Assembly (NCBI GenBank): GCA_944989445.1
Contig: CALYLW010000126.1
Location: 248,001 to 312,000 of the forward strand
DNA from: Ampullaceana balthica
Taxonomy: Eukaryota; Mollusca; Gastropoda; Lymnaeidae
Direction: 5' to 3'
DNA length: 64,000 bases
The stretch's first letter is position 1. Every line of letters starts with the position of its first letter. Below the pieces are notes generated by a model. The model did not search any database. It worked only from the letters and a program-made list of their open reading frames with translations, and was not told the origin of the DNA. The translations under genes were made by a program, and so were the position numbers. This document shows, in pieces, positions 11,489-23,988 of this stretch.

Positions 11489-12636
11489 CAGTAACTGTCA
11501 CAGTCCTTATTTAACCCGTTACTGTCACCATCCTTATTCCACCCGTTACTGTCACAGTCCTTATTCCACCCGTTACTGTCACAATCCTTATTCCACCCGT
11601 TACTGTCAACATCCTTATTCCACCAGTTACTGTCACAATCCTTTTTCCACCCGTTACTGTCACAGTCCTTATTCCACCCGTTACTGTATTAATCCTTATT
11701 CCATCGGTTACTGTCACAATCCTAATTACACCCGTTACTGTCATAATCCTTATTCCACCCCTTACTGTAACAGTCCTTATTCCACCCGTTACTGTCACCA
11801 TCCTTATTCCACCCGTTACTGTCATAACCGTTATTCCACCCGTTACTGTCACCATCCTTATTCCACCCGTTACTGTCACAATCCTTATTCCAACCGTTAC
11901 TGTCAACATCCTTATTCCATCCGTTACTGTCACCATCCTTATTCCACCCGTTACTGTCATAACCGTTATTCCACCCGTTACTGTCACCATCCTTATTCCA
12001 CCCGTTACTGTCACAATCCTTATTCCAACCGTTACTGTCAACATCCTTATTCCATCCGTTACTGTCACCATCCTTATTCCACCCGTTACTGTCACAATCC
12101 TTTTTCCACCCGTTACTGTCAACATCGTTTTTCCACCCGTTACTGTCACCATCCTTATTCCACCCGTTACTGTCACCATCCTTATTCCACCCGTTACTGT
12201 CACAGTCCTTATTCCACCCGTTACTGTCACAGTCCTTATTCCACCCGTTACTGTCACCATCCTTATTCCACCCGTTACTGTCACAGTACTTATTCCACCC
12301 GTTACTGTAACAGTCCTTATTCCAACCGTTACTGTCACAGTGCTTATTCCACCCGTTACTGTAACCATCCTTATTCCACCCGTTACTGTCATAATCCTTA
12401 TTCCACCCGTTACTGTAACAGTCCTTATTCCACCCGTTACTGTAACAGTCCTTATTCCACCCGTTACTGTAACAGTCCTTATTCCACCCGTTACTGTAAC
12501 AGTCCTTATTCCACCCGTTACTGTAACAGTCCTTATTCCACCCGTTACTGTCACAGTCCTTATTCCACCCGTTACTGTCACAGTCCTTATTCCACCCGTT
12601 ACTGTCGCAGTCCTTATTCCACCCGTTACTGTCACC
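11489..12636. repeat. Minisatellite, 27-bp unit, about 42 copies
   Basis: Unit ttattccacccgttactgtc then acagtcc. Open on both strands as nine-residue repeats. Variants gtaacagtcc and gtcaccatcc form local clusters; a block of about 160 bp (about 11820-11980) is duplicated within it. It ends 66 bp from the donor of exon x7. Confidence 0.95.
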
Positions 12637-12702
12637 AACTGTTTAACAACATATATTAACAGTTCTAATCATTTGATCCTCGCGTCACGTCTATCTACTC
12701 AC

Positions 12703-12836
12703 CCATCTCCTCGGCATGCTCGTGCCTGACCTTGGCCAGCTTTTCGTTGACCTTGTGCACCTCCTCCTGTACAGCGCTGTACTCCAATTCCTTCTGCTGG
12801 AGGTTCTCGAGTAGTTGAGCATTGGCTCTTTCTAGC
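12703..12836 (-). CDS. Exon x7: start of the long coiled coil
   Basis: Acceptor ccccgcccccacag and donor GAGATGG|gtgagt bound 134 nt. The frame joins x6 (AC plus G gives Thr) and x8 (G plus CT gives Ala). It encodes LERANAQLLENLQQKELEYS then VQEEVHKVNEKLAKVRHEHA, a clean heptad pattern of Leu, Val and Ala with Glu/Lys pairs. This is the strongest coiled-coil exon in the window. Confidence 0.92.
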
Positions 12837-13649
12837 CTGTGGGGGCGGGGGGAGTAAAGAAAAGGTTTTAGTTTTAGATAAGGAAGATAAAAAAGGACAT
12901 GGTGGGCTTGAAGTCACAGGTGGTGTCAATGATGGTGTGAGTGTTCGTGGTGGTGTCAATGGTGGTGTCCAGGGAATGAGTATCCGTGGTTGACACACCA
13001 AGTGACAAAACACGAGTTGACAGTACTCGGGAGGGAGTGAGTCATTCACCAACTATTTCTCAAGCTTTAGAACAATACCATTCTCTCTTTCTGTTGTTTG
13101 TTTTTAACACTGATGAGTTCACTTTCGTTTCTGCCAGTTTAATTAATCTTTAATATATGATGTGATGGAAGACAGTAACCACTTTCAATGTATTCTGTGG
13201 TCATACAGGAAACGTCCCTATTGCTGTCATGCTAGAGTGACTCTAGACGCTTGATACATAACCAAGTTTTTGTTTCCGATCATAATTGTATCCATTTTTT
13301 TTATCGCAACAACTTTATAGACAATCGTCTCATGTCGTTAGGAAATATTTGAGAACCCCTTTTGATCCCTTGCAAAAAAAAATAAAACGGCCGTTTGCGA
13401 TGGCCGTTTATATGTACGGAGTCAACGACTCAAGGACAGATTGTTGTATTTTGGCTAATGGCCTTTCAGAGAGCCCATGGTGACCAAACATCACCATTCA
13501 GCTCCACTCGCCGGACAGGGTCATAGGAAAGGATTGGAAGATAGGGTCGTCCGCCCCGGGAAATGCAGTTTTTCTTTTAGGGATATGCAACATAATCGGC
13601 CAAATGAATTGTATTTTTCTAGGTAGGAAAGTGTGGTGGTAAATAGGTT
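12837..13649. other. Intron, no gene seen
   Basis: Contains a degenerate gtggtgtc simple repeat at 12900-12990 and a small inverted repeat (aaaacggccgtttgcgatgg, about 13383). No exon seen. Confidence 0.6.
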
Positions 13650-15443
13650 GACAGGCTCAATGTGGCACTAACATTAGCAGTGCCAGGCTCAATGTGGCAC
13701 TAACTTTAGCAGTGCCAGGCTCAATGTGGCACTAACTTTAGCAGTGCCAGGCTCAATGTGGCACTAACTTTGGCAGTGCCAGGCTCAATGTGGCACTAAC
13801 TTTAGCAGTGCCAGGCTCAATGTGGCACTAACTTTGGCAGTGCCAGGCTCAATGTGGCACTAACTTTAGCAGTGCCAGGCTCAATGTGCCACTAACTTTA
13901 GCAGTGCCAGGCTCAATGTGGCACTAACTTTAGCAGTGCCAGGCTCAATGTGCCACTAACTTTAGCAGTGCCAGGCTCAATGTGCCACTAACTTTAGCAG
14001 TGCCAGGCTCAATGTGCCACTAACTTTAGCAGTGCCAGGCTCAATGTGCCACTAACTTTAGCAGTGCCAGGCGCAATGTGGCACTAACTTTAGCAGTGCC
14101 AGGCTCAATGTGGCACTAAAATTAGCAGTGCCAGGCTCAATGTGGCACTAACTGTAGCAGTGCCAGACTCAATGTGGCACTAACTGTAGCAGTGCCAGGC
14201 TCAATGTGGCACTAACTTTAGCAGTGCCAGGCTCAATGTGGCACTAACTTTAGCAGTGCCAGGCTCAATGTGGCACTAACTTTAGCAGTGCAAGGCTCAA
14301 TGTGGCACTAACTTTAGCAGTGCCAGGCTCAATGTGGCACTAACTTTAGCAGTGCCATGCTCAATGTGCCACTAACTTTAGCAGTGCCAGGCTCAATGTG
14401 CCACTAACTTTAGCAGTGCCAGGCTCAATGTGGCACAATTTTAGCAGTGCCAGGCTCAATGTGCCACTAACTTTAGCGGTGCCAGGCTCAATGTGCCACT
14501 AACTTTAGCAGTGCCAGACTCAATGTGGCACTAACTGTAGCAGTGCCAGGCTCAATGTGGCACTAACTTTAGCAGTGCCAGGCTCAATGTGGCACTAACT
14601 TTAGCAGTGCCAGGCTCAATGTGGCACTAACTTTAGCAGTGCAAGGCTCAATGTGGCACTAACTTTAGCAGTGCCAGGCTCAATGTGGCACTAACTTTAG
14701 CAGTGCCATGCTCAATGTGCCACTAACTTTAGCAGTGCCAGGCTCAATGTGCCACTAATTTTAGCAGTGCCATGCTCAATGTGCCACTAACTTTAGCAGT
14801 GCCAGGCTCAATGTGGCACAATTTTAGCAGTGCCAGGCTCAATGTGCCACTAACTTTAGCAGTGCCATGCTCAATGTGCCACTAACTTTAGCAGTGCCAG
14901 GCTCAATGTGGCACTAAAATTAGCAGTACCAGGCTCAATGTGCCACTAACTTTAGCAGTGCCAGGCTCAATGTGGCACTAACTTTAGCAGTGCCAGGCTC
15001 AATGTGGCACTAACTTTAGCAGTGCCAGGCTCAATGTGGCACTAACTTTAGCAGTGCAAGGCTCAATGTGCCACTAACTTTAGCAGTGCCAGGCTCAATG
15101 TGGCACTAAAATTAGCAGTGCCAGGCTCAATGTGCCACTAACTTTAGCAGTGCCAGGCTCAATGTGGCACTAACTTTAGCAGTGCCAGACTCAATGTGGC
15201 ACTAACTGTAGCAGTGCCAGGCTCAATGTGGCACTAACTTTAGCAGTGCAAGGCTCAATGTGGCACTAACTTTAGCAGTGCCAGGCTCAATGTGGCACAA
15301 TTTTAGCAGTGCCAGGCTCAATGTGGCACTAACTTTAGCAGTGCCAGGCTCAATGTGCCACTAATTTTAGCAGTGCCAGGCTCAATGTGCCACTAACTTT
15401 AGCAGTGCCAGGCTCAATGTGCCACTAACTGTAGCAGTGCCAC
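13650..15443. repeat. Minisatellite, 32-bp unit, about 56 copies
   Basis: Unit caggctcaatgtggcactaa then ctttagcagtgc. Many units hold the arms AGTGCCA and TGGCACT nine bases apart, a possible hairpin; others carry tgtgccact, which breaks it. Multi-unit blocks recur, for example around 14240-14400 and 14580-14740. The period is not a multiple of three, so there are no long open frames. Confidence 0.95.
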
Positions 15444-15682
15444 TGACTGAATGGAGTGCATTTAAGAGCATTTGTGTGAAATATCTGCGGAATTTTCTCT
15501 GCGTACTGCTGTGCGTGTAACATCTATACGTGTACGCTCGCTATATCTAGGCGTGTACGCATGTAACATCTAAACGTGTACGCGTTTAATACCAAAAAGT
15601 TTCTCTACATGTAACAAAAGTAAAATAGATCTTTAAAAAAGAGACATATGTTACAAAACATAAATTTATATTAGAGCAAGAA

Positions 15683-16134
15683 TCCATCTTACGGTAGGAA
15701 TACATGTTACTGTAACAATACATCTTACAATAGGAATACATATTACTGTAACAATACATCATACAGTAGGAATACATGTTACTGTAACAATACATCTTAC
15801 AGTAGGAATACATGTTACTGTAACAATACATCTTACAGTAGGAATACATGTTACTGTAACAATACATCTTACAGTAGGAATACATGTTACTGTAACAATA
15901 AATCTTACAGTAGGAATACATGTTACTGTAACAATACATCTTACAGTAGGAATACATGTTACTGTAACAATACATCTTACAGTAGGAATACATGTTACTG
16001 TAACAATACAACTTACAGTAGGAATACATGTTACTGTAACAATACATCTTACAGTAGGAATACATGTTACTGTAACAATACATCTTACAGTAGGAATACA
16101 TGTTACTGTAACAATACATCTTACAGTAGGAATA
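15683..16134. repeat. Minisatellite, 36-bp unit, about 12 copies
   Basis: Unit tacatgttactgtaacaata then catcttacagtaggaa. It contains the perfect palindrome GTTACTGTAAC. Open on the minus strand as a 12-residue Tyr/Cys/Ser repeat, which is an artefact. Confidence 0.95.
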
Positions 16135-16135
16135 T

Positions 16136-16383
16136 TCTACTCAGTAGAGAGGAACACGTCAGACGAAAGACGGAATCAAAATCAATATGCCGTCTTGTGT
16201 CAACTTGGTCACCCAGGAGGAGATTACTCCACGTTCTGCTCATTATCACATTGGTTGATTGAATGTCAAGTGATCCCCCTTCCTTCTCCCCGTTGCGCGG
16301 CTTGGACTGAACAAAAACAGTGGGAACTAACCTCACCTGGCAACCTAAAAACGGTTAAGACCCTGATTTCATTAATGAGTTTC
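16136..16383 (+). pseudogene. Probable LINE 3' coding scrap
   Basis: The plus frame from 16195 reads CQLGHPGGDYSTFCSLSHW, then LIECQ, then WTEQKQWELTSPGNLKTVKT and a stop soon after. The Cys/His spacing followed by a Trp-rich tail and a short Leu/Thr/Phe end resembles the C-terminus of jockey-type retrotransposons. No other part of the element is present, so the call is tentative. Confidence 0.4.
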
Positions 16384-16402
16384 TGAACTAACCACTGTAA
16401 TC

Positions 16403-17015
16403 CCGGGCCACATCGCTCGTTCCCAGGCTGTGCCCCAGTACCGGCCCACATCACACGTTCCCAGGCTGTGCCCCAGTACCGGCCCACATCGCCCGTTCCA
16501 AGGCTGTGCCCCAGTACCGGCCCACATCGCACGTTCCCAGGCTGTGCCAAAGTACCGGCCCACATCGCACGTTCCCAGGCTGTGCCCCAGTACCGGCCCA
16601 CATCGCACGTTCCCAGGCTGTGCCCCAGTACCGGCCCACATCACACGTTCACAGGCTGTGCCCCAGTACCGGCCCACATCGCCCGTTCCAAGGCTGTGCC
16701 CCAGTACCGGCCCACATCGCACGTTCCCAGGCTGTGCCCCAGTACCGGCCCACATCGCACGTTCCCAGGCTGTGCCCCAGGACCGGCCCACATCGCACGT
16801 TCCCAGGCTGTGCCCCAGTACCAGCCCACATCACACGTTCCCAGGCTGTGCCCCAGTACCGGCCCACATCGCCCGTTCCAAGGCTGTGCCCCAGTACCGG
16901 CCCACATCGCACGTTCCTAGGCTGTGCCCCAGTACCGGCCCACATCACACGTTCCCAGGCTGTGCCCCAGTACCGGCCCACATCGCACGTTCCCAGGCTG
17001 TGCCCCAGTACCGGG
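16403..17015. repeat. Minisatellite, 38-bp unit, about 16 copies, GC-rich
   Basis: Unit ccagtaccggcccacatcgc then acgttcccaggctgtgcc. Overlapping open frames on both strands cycle through all three phases because 38 is not a multiple of three. A three-unit pattern (cacacg, cccgttccaagg, gcacg) recurs, so it has higher-order structure. Confidence 0.95.
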
Positions 17016-17675
17016 CTAGCGTCGTCCTACACTTGGTAGTTACGGGTTTCGTTCTCTACATGCCAGGATGTCCGTAAGTTGATAAATCGACAAATTATTC
17101 ACAGTTAAAACAACAAAGGACTTTTGTATTAAAGATAAAATGATAGATTTTTAAGGGTAGCACTTCATGAGACCTTTGTCTCGTACCAGATACATTATTG
17201 GCAGTGAGCTGATGTTTTGGTTTTATAACGTTGAGCGGCACTTCTCTCTTAAACGAAAAGGAAATCTGCTGAAAAACCCAGAGTTGATTGTCTTCCTCAA
17301 TGCCGAGCTTAGAGATATAGGTCTAGTATCAATTATTCTATTGGTCAATATAATCAATACATTTAAAGATGTCTCTTAACCATCAGCCGTAGTTGTATCC
17401 CTTGCTGTCTTCTTGGGGACCGCTTCTGTAACGACCCAGCATGTGAGGACGATATTTGACTTTCATATCGCATTCCTGGCCAGACGATAAAATAAAGCCA
17501 TAAAATATCTGTGGCAGGCTGGAACATTTCTTGTTTGACCTGATTTAGATTTGATCAGGGACCTGGCCAATGTCGGACGGGGCCACTAATATCTTTGTCA
17601 ATCAAACAAAACTGGAGCTGAAAATGTTGGACTTTGCAGCTTCACGTCATCTAAGATGTGATAAGACGTCATGCA
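17016..17675. other. Intron, no gene seen
   Basis: Single-copy sequence with no splice-bounded open segment or recognisable element. Confidence 0.6.
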
Positions 17676-17905
<230 letters not shown>

Positions 17906-17991
17906 TGCACGACGTGAATCACACACATATACCCAGACTATCAAAATCACATCCATAGACAAGTTGTCATAAAATCGATTTAGGGAGTTTA

Positions 17992-18150
17992 AATGTATAT
18001 TATGTGACATGATTCGAAGCTTGTTATAAAATGTGTATTATGTGACATGATTCGGAGCTTGTTATGAAATGTGTATCATGTGACAAAATAATTAAAAGCT
18101 TGTACGACATTTTGTATCATGTGACAGAATAATTCGGTGCATGTTATAAA
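17992..18150. repeat. About 38-42-bp degenerate repeat, four copies
   Basis: Units share tgtat(t/c)atgtgaca followed by an attcggagcttgttat-type segment. Copies are clearly diverged. Confidence 0.8.
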
Positions 18151-18196
18151 ATATCATAACTGGAAACAGACTTCCAAAATGACTATTTAAAGCGAC

Positions 18197-18420
18197 ACCA
18201 ACTGAGACATTGTTCCTACTGAGACACCAACTGAGACATTGTTCCTACTGAGGCACAAACTGAGACATTGGTCCTACTGAGACACCAACTGAGACATTGT
18301 TCCTACTGAGACACAAACTGAGACATTGGTCCTACTGAGACACCAACTGAGACATTGTTCCTACTGAGACACAAACTGAGACATTGGTCCTACTGAGACA
18401 CCAACTGAGACATTGTTCCT
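18197..18420. repeat. 29-bp minisatellite organised as 58-bp dimers
   Basis: Unit gacattgttcctactgagac then accaactga. Copies alternate gttcct/acaaac with ggtcct/accaac, so the true period is 58 bp. Confidence 0.9.
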
Positions 18421-18919
18421 ATTGCATCCTCTCATCCAACCCCATGACCCCCAGACCCCCCAGCCCCTCCCCCTTTGACCCCCAACCCCCAGTCTCCCTT
18501 ACATTAGATAAAAAGCCCTTTAAAAACAGAAACATTGGAACAAAGCCATTAACATAAATTAGATCCAGACTGATCAACGCATTGATCGTACGTCCTTATC
18601 ATTCAGAAGATGAAAAATATAAAATACGTATTTAGAGACACGCGTATGTGGTCAATGTGGTTTTTAACATTTTTATGGAGTTCAGAAAAAAAAACACTAT
18701 TGACCCATTGTACCACAAGCAGAAATCAATAATGTTGCATGTGATTTTGGTACAGAACGTCCGGTAATTCAATGTAGATCTTATTTGATAGCTACTCTAG
18801 AACGCATATTGTGAAACATTGGGGAAAAGATTACTGCAGAACTCGTTAAGTTAATTATTTCCATGGTCTGGAAAGTTTCACTGTCAATATAATAATACTA
18901 CACCCCCACTCCCCTGACA
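18421..18919. other. Intron, no gene seen
   Basis: A C-rich stretch at 18440-18500, then AT-rich single-copy sequence. Confidence 0.6.
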
Positions 18920-19180
18920 ACAGCAGACTACTATGTAGCAGGTATCTCTGACAACAGCAGACTCCTATGTAGCAGCTATTCGTGACAACAGCAGAATCAT
19001 ATGTAGCAGATATCCCTGACAACACCAGACTTCTATGTAGCAGGTATCCCTGACAACAGCAGACTCCTATGTAGCAGGTATCCCTGACAACAGCAGACTC
19101 CTATGTAGCATGTATCCCTGACAACAGCAGACTCCTATGTAGCAGGTATCCCTGACAACAGCAGACTCCTATGTAGCAGA
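18920..19180. repeat. Minisatellite, 34-bp unit, about eight copies
   Basis: Unit ccctgacaacagcagactcc then tatgtagcaggtat, with single-base variants. Confidence 0.93.
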
Positions 19181-19504
19181 TATCCATTGTAAGCCAGACA
19201 CCAAAGTTAACGTGACCTACATTAAAGCCTGTTTATGACGAGCTCATTCTGAAAGTGTTTGTCATTTCCTGTCTCAGTCATTCACTGGCAGACAGTTATC
19301 TCATACAGAAGACAATCATAGTAAAGTGTCTTAAACTCACACAGTAAATTGTCTTTAAATCACTCAGTAAATTGTCTTTAACCAACATAGCAAAATGTCT
19401 CTAACTCGCACATGTCTTGCTCAAATTGCAAAGTGTCTTCAACTCAGGCAATTAAAATGTCTTTTGCTCGGGTTAAAATTCTCGTTCAAACGTGCATGCT
19501 TACA

Positions 19505-20165
19505 TTCTATGCCCACATTCTGTGCCAACATTTCATTGACCCACATTATATGCCCACATTATATGTCTATATTTAATGTCCACATTCTATGGCTAAATTT
19601 TATGCCCACATTCTATGTCCACAATCTATGCTCACAATCTATTCTCACAATCTATACCCACATTCTATACAAACAATCTATGCCCACACTCCATGCCCCC
19701 ATTCTACGCCCACAATCTATGCCCAAAATCTATGCCCACACTCCATGCCCACATTCTATGCCCACATCCCATGCCCACATCCCATGCCCACATTCTATGC
19801 CCACATTCTGTGCCCACATCCCATGCCCACATTCTATGCCCACATCCCATGCCCACATTCTATGCCAACATTCTATGCCCACATCCCATGCCCACATTCT
19901 ATGCCCACATTCTATGCCCACATCCCATGCTCACATTCTATGCCCATATTCTATGCCCACATTCTATGCCCACATCCCATGCTCACATTCTATGCCCACA
20001 TTCTATGCCCACATTCTATGCCCACATCCCATGCTCACATTCTATGCCCACATTCTATGCCCACATTCTTTGCCCACATTCTATACCCACATTCTATGCC
20101 CACATCCCATGCTCACATTCTATGCCCACATCCCATGCCCACATTCTATGCCCACATTCTATGAC
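19505..20165. repeat. Minisatellite, 13-bp unit, about 50 copies
   Basis: Two unit types, cccacattctatg and cccacatcccatg, are interspersed; the left third is older and more diverged. All three plus frames are open in parts, giving spurious Pro/His/Cys proteins. Confidence 0.95.
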
Positions 20166-20997
20166 TAATAAGTGATCGTCAGTTTTGGTTTCCACCAGCG
20201 CCCCTGTCCCCTAGGAACAGTCCAGGTCCAAACACGACATACACAACCAAGGACCTGGTGATCTGTCCAAAACTAACTAGCCGTTATTTAATAGGAAGTC
20301 GTGCGTCTCTAATCAAGCCAGCGAGGTGCCACATTCGAGGACAGCAGACTCAAGGTTTTTCCACAACGAGGCCGCCTGCCATTGATCCGCGAGACCAACC
20401 GGAAATTGTGTGAAATCGGTTCCCTTGCGTTCGGCTGTCTAAAAAATGTTTAGATCACGGGATTGGTTTTGTTCATGTTTATTTTTATTTAATGAAAGCC
20501 AAGTCAAAACGAGAAGTTATAATAATAATATAATAATTGAATAAATAAATCAAAATGAAAACATTTGAAGTGATAAAAAATCGTTAGAAAAATCTTTCGT
20601 CACAATGTTTTGCACTATTTTTTTTGTTGCAAAATTGATAAAAATCTTAGAGCTCCGCGTATAATTATTTATCATGTTTCTCAGTGAGCGCTAAATTTTA
20701 TTTTAAATTTATTACTGTAATTGTGAGGTCAGAAGGAGCTAGACATTACTACACTGCTGTAATTGTGAGGTCACAAGGAGCTAGACGTTACTATGGCAAA
20801 CGTATTCACGCGCACTAGATCTGTGATGGTGGTGTGAGTTAAAGACACGTCATTTTAATTGTATTACCACAGGCATGACAAACGGTGCTCCTAAATGATT
20901 ATATGATAGTCATTGGTCACTAGATCACATATTATCTGTTATGTGATGAAATGGATTCTATATAATTACATTAATTGTATGAATCTTATATTTCAAA
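20166..20997. other. Intron, no gene seen
   Basis: Single-copy, then AT-rich. Two copies of tgtaattgtgaggtcacaag-type sequence (about 20715 and 20757) form a short duplication of about 42 bp. Confidence 0.6.
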
Positions 20998-21564
20998 TCA
21001 AAATACATAATTGGCAATGTATGTCACGTCCCGTCTGTCCTGTCCGTGACGCTACTAATTTTAGAAAGCAGCGCAACAAATTACTGCACCAACAATAACT
21101 CTTTTCGAACGTTCTCAATACAATCAATATACATAATTCCCGTCCTCTATAAGTATTTATGGATGTAATTATATGACGTCATTGTTTGATCTTATATCTA
21201 ATACAAGGTGTGTATCAAAAGGTGTGCAAATTAAAGATGCGCTGTAAAAAAAATTATATGACGTCATTGTTTTAGCTCATATTTTAATTGTGGAAAAGGG
21301 AACAATGTAAAAAGAGCATTTGACGATGGTTAATTATAAAATAAAAAAACAAAAGGGGGTGCCGTATGCGCCCTACAACCCCTATTATAAAATACTTTGT
21401 GTACATTTCAGAAAGTTTAATATTTCGTATTTATCAAACAAGGACAAGTTAGTTGGGCTTTTGAAATAGGTGGGCGCCGTAGGCGCCCTAAAAAAGGTGA
21501 ATTTTTTCAAAATAAATAGATTTCATCTGAAAAATTCCGTCATTTTTTACGGGTAATACACTAG
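20998..21564 (+). mobile_element. Short Helitron-like element, copy A (with a partial copy in front)
   Basis: The segment 21124-21564 starts TCAATATACATAATTCCCGT after an A and ends in a ccgtca/acggg hairpin then aatacaCTAG followed by T, as Helitrons do. Inside are shared motifs (tatatgacgtcattg, aaatactttgtgtacatttc, gggcgccgtaggcgcccta). A related partial copy, TCAAAATACATAATTGG, precedes it from 20998. There is no coding capacity. Confidence 0.55.
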
Positions 21565-22085
21565 TAAACAATATAATAGCCCAAGTCACAGGTTGGAAGG
21601 AAGGATCCATAGCGCGCTGACGTAATTTTTTGAGCTTATATATAAGTATATATACAAGGCTCGCATCAGGAGGTGTGCAAAATTCTAAAAGATTCTAAAA
21701 AAATATTATATGACGTCCCAGTTTTAGCTTATATTTTAATTTTGGAAAAGAGAGCGATCTAAAAAGAGGATTTGAGGATTTATAATTATAAAATACTTTG
21801 TGTACATTTCAGGTAGTTTAATATTTCGTATCTATCAAACAAGGATAAGTTACTTGGCTTTTTACCAAAAAAGGTAGTGGGCGCCTCAGGCGCCCTAAAA
21901 ACCATAGTTGTGCAATATGAAAATACATGTACATGAATAAAATAAAAATAAATAAAATAAATGACAGTTCTGTATTACATTATTTTTTATTCTGATGTGT
22001 ATTTTTTCAAAATAAATAGATTTCATCTGAAATGTATTTATTTTGAAAACTTCCGTCATTTTTGACGGGTAGCCTAATACACAAG
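21565..22085 (+). mobile_element. Short Helitron-like element, copy B, degenerate
   Basis: Follows copy A directly. It repeats the internal motifs (gggcgcctcaggcgccc, aaatactttgtgtacatttc) and ends with CCGTCATTTTTGACGG, but the terminal CTAG is changed to CAAG. Confidence 0.5.
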
Positions 22086-22261
22086 TTATGTGATAAACTG
22101 ATGCCCTGTCATGTTTGAAATACAAAAATAAACATTTGGTGTGTCCTTTTCTGCACGTTGAGTTGCAATGGGGCGCGCGATTTTTGTGCCCTTGGTGCCC
22201 TGGCTGATTTCAAGTTAAATATTTTACCTTCATTTTATTGTAGGATATCAAAGAAGCCCCC

Positions 22262-22545
22262 CCCCCATTGTAATATACATAGGGGTCCCCCGATTGTAAT
22301 ATACATAGGGGTCTCCTGATTGTAATATACATAGGGGTCCCCCGATTGTAAGATACATAAGGGTCCCCTGACTGTTAGATACATAGGGGTCTCCTGATTG
22401 TAAGATACATAGGGGTCTCCTGATTGTAATATACATAGGGGTCTCCTGATTGTAATATACATAGGGGTCTCCTGATTGTAATATACATAGGGATCCCCCG
22501 ATTGTAAGATACATAAGGGTCCCCTGATTGTAAAACACATGCAAC
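22262..22545. repeat. Minisatellite, 26-bp unit, about 11 copies
   Basis: Unit tgtaatatacataggggtct then cctgat, with cccgat and taagatac variants. Minus-strand open frames are artefacts. It ends about 60 bp from the donor of exon x6. Confidence 0.95.
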
Positions 22546-22607
22546 ACCTCTTTATTGTAAAACAAATACGGCCCCCCAAAGTACATGGACTGTTAATGTT
22601 TACTCAC

Positions 22608-22839
22608 GTTGCTATGTGAGATCGGGTCATGAACTCCTCCGTTATACTCGTGCTTGTCTCGTCGTCTCCTACACTCGCCTCCGAGTACCTCTCTATGGGA
22701 GACGTGTCTTCCGGGGAGTCCCAGTAGGGCTGGAGGGAGAGAGGAGGGGGAGGTGGGGCCTTTCTGCCACTTTCAGTCCTTGAACCTTCTTGAGGGCTCT
22801 TGTGTTGGTCTGGCTTTGCAGTAGCATCTAAACGGTCCT
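22608..22839 (-). CDS. Exon x6: proline-rich and acidic linker
   Basis: Acceptor tcattcatcag and donor AGCAAC|gtgagt bound 232 nt. The frame enters after two bases (completing Glu) and leaves two bases into Thr, matching x7. It encodes EDRLDATAKPDQHKSPQEGS, then RKAPPPPPLSLQPYWDSPED with five consecutive prolines, then an acidic Ser/Thr stretch ending EEFMTRSHIA. The proline run could bind SH3 or WW domains (inference). It separates the charged helix from the main coiled coil. Confidence 0.88.
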
Positions 22840-23484
22840 CTGATGAATGAATCAGAGCGAAATGATAGCAAAAAAAACGATTTTTAAAGCTACAAATTTA
22901 TTCTTAGTAAATGGATAACATGTAAACAGGGTATGAGTTAGCCTGACATTACGTAACAAAACAGCGAACGTTTCGGCAAAGAGCGTTCCTCAACGAACAA
23001 AAAAGGTACACAAATAAAGAAACTTTATTCTTCAAATACTGCATTGGTCACTAAAATATGTTCGCCAAAATATCGAAAACATATCTTGGTTAAAACGTAC
23101 CAATGAATATTAAATATTTATCAGTTTATAATAACAATTGTATAGATTTTGAACTCTGGAATAAAGGCTCGAAATCATACTAATGAACCATTTAAACACT
23201 ACTCTGGATTTCATTTAATAAATTATTGCGGTAGAAACTGCATTGTTTAAAGGTTAAAAGTAGTCATTTATTAATTTGTTTTTAATGTTTTCGTTTGGAA
23301 TTTAAAAGACTACTTAGAGATTGTAAGGCTTTGATCAACTCATGGACATGTTTCATAGATAACATTTCTTTAAATTCAACACACAAGATCCCTGGCAGAC
23401 ACACATGCAAGTCATTGAATTTCTTTTTTAAAAATATCTTGATGAAGAATGTTCTCAGAAATGTCGTGATTGAATGCCTTGAGA
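22840..23484. other. Intron with one MITE end
   Basis: At about 22918-22960 a single copy of the end sequence aacagggtatgagttagcc matches the arms of the fold-back insert at 24857. The rest is AT-rich with no gene. Confidence 0.6.
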
Positions 23485-23805
23485 GGGAAGTGGTGGCAGG
23501 GAAGTGTGGCAGGGAAGTGGTGGCAGGGAAGTGGTGGCAGGGAAGTGGTGGCAGGGAAGTGGTGGCAGGGAAGTGGTGGCAGGGAAGTGGTGGCAGGGAA
23601 GTGGTGCAGGGAAGTAGTGGCAGGGAAATGGTGGCAGGGAATTGGTGGCATGGAAGTGGTGGCAGGGAAGTGGTGGCAGGGAAATGGTGGCAGGGAAGTG
23701 GTGGCAGGGAAGTGGTGGCAGGGAAGTGGTGGCAGAGAAGTGGTAGCAGGGAAGTGGTGGCAGGGAAGTGGTGGCAGGGAAGTGGTGGCAGGGAAGTGGT
23801 GGCAA
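23485..23805. repeat. Minisatellite, 14-bp unit, about 23 copies
   Basis: Unit gtggtggcagggaa with few variants. Open frames on both strands (Gly/Trp or Pro/His) are artefacts. Confidence 0.95.
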
Positions 23806-23988
23806 GGCAGACAATTTAACAAAAACCTATCTCCAAGAAGATTAAGCTTTGATTGTGAATTCAATCAAATTTTTTAGCGGTTCAAATCCTATCCAGGTTA
23901 ATTATAATAAATAGAATCATCGTTTGTGTTATTTTCACATGAAATATCTCTGTTGTCATCAAATATGAAAACGTCTCAAGCCGCCATG

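Noticed and set aside
11511..12729. Long Thr/Val/Gly frame on the minus strand and Pro/Val frame on the plus strand
   Set aside because: 27-bp period; both strands open; no splice-site or unique sequence support.
16430..17077. Pro/His/Cys-rich frames over the 38-bp array
   Set aside because: The period is not a multiple of three, and several overlapping frames on both strands are equally open.
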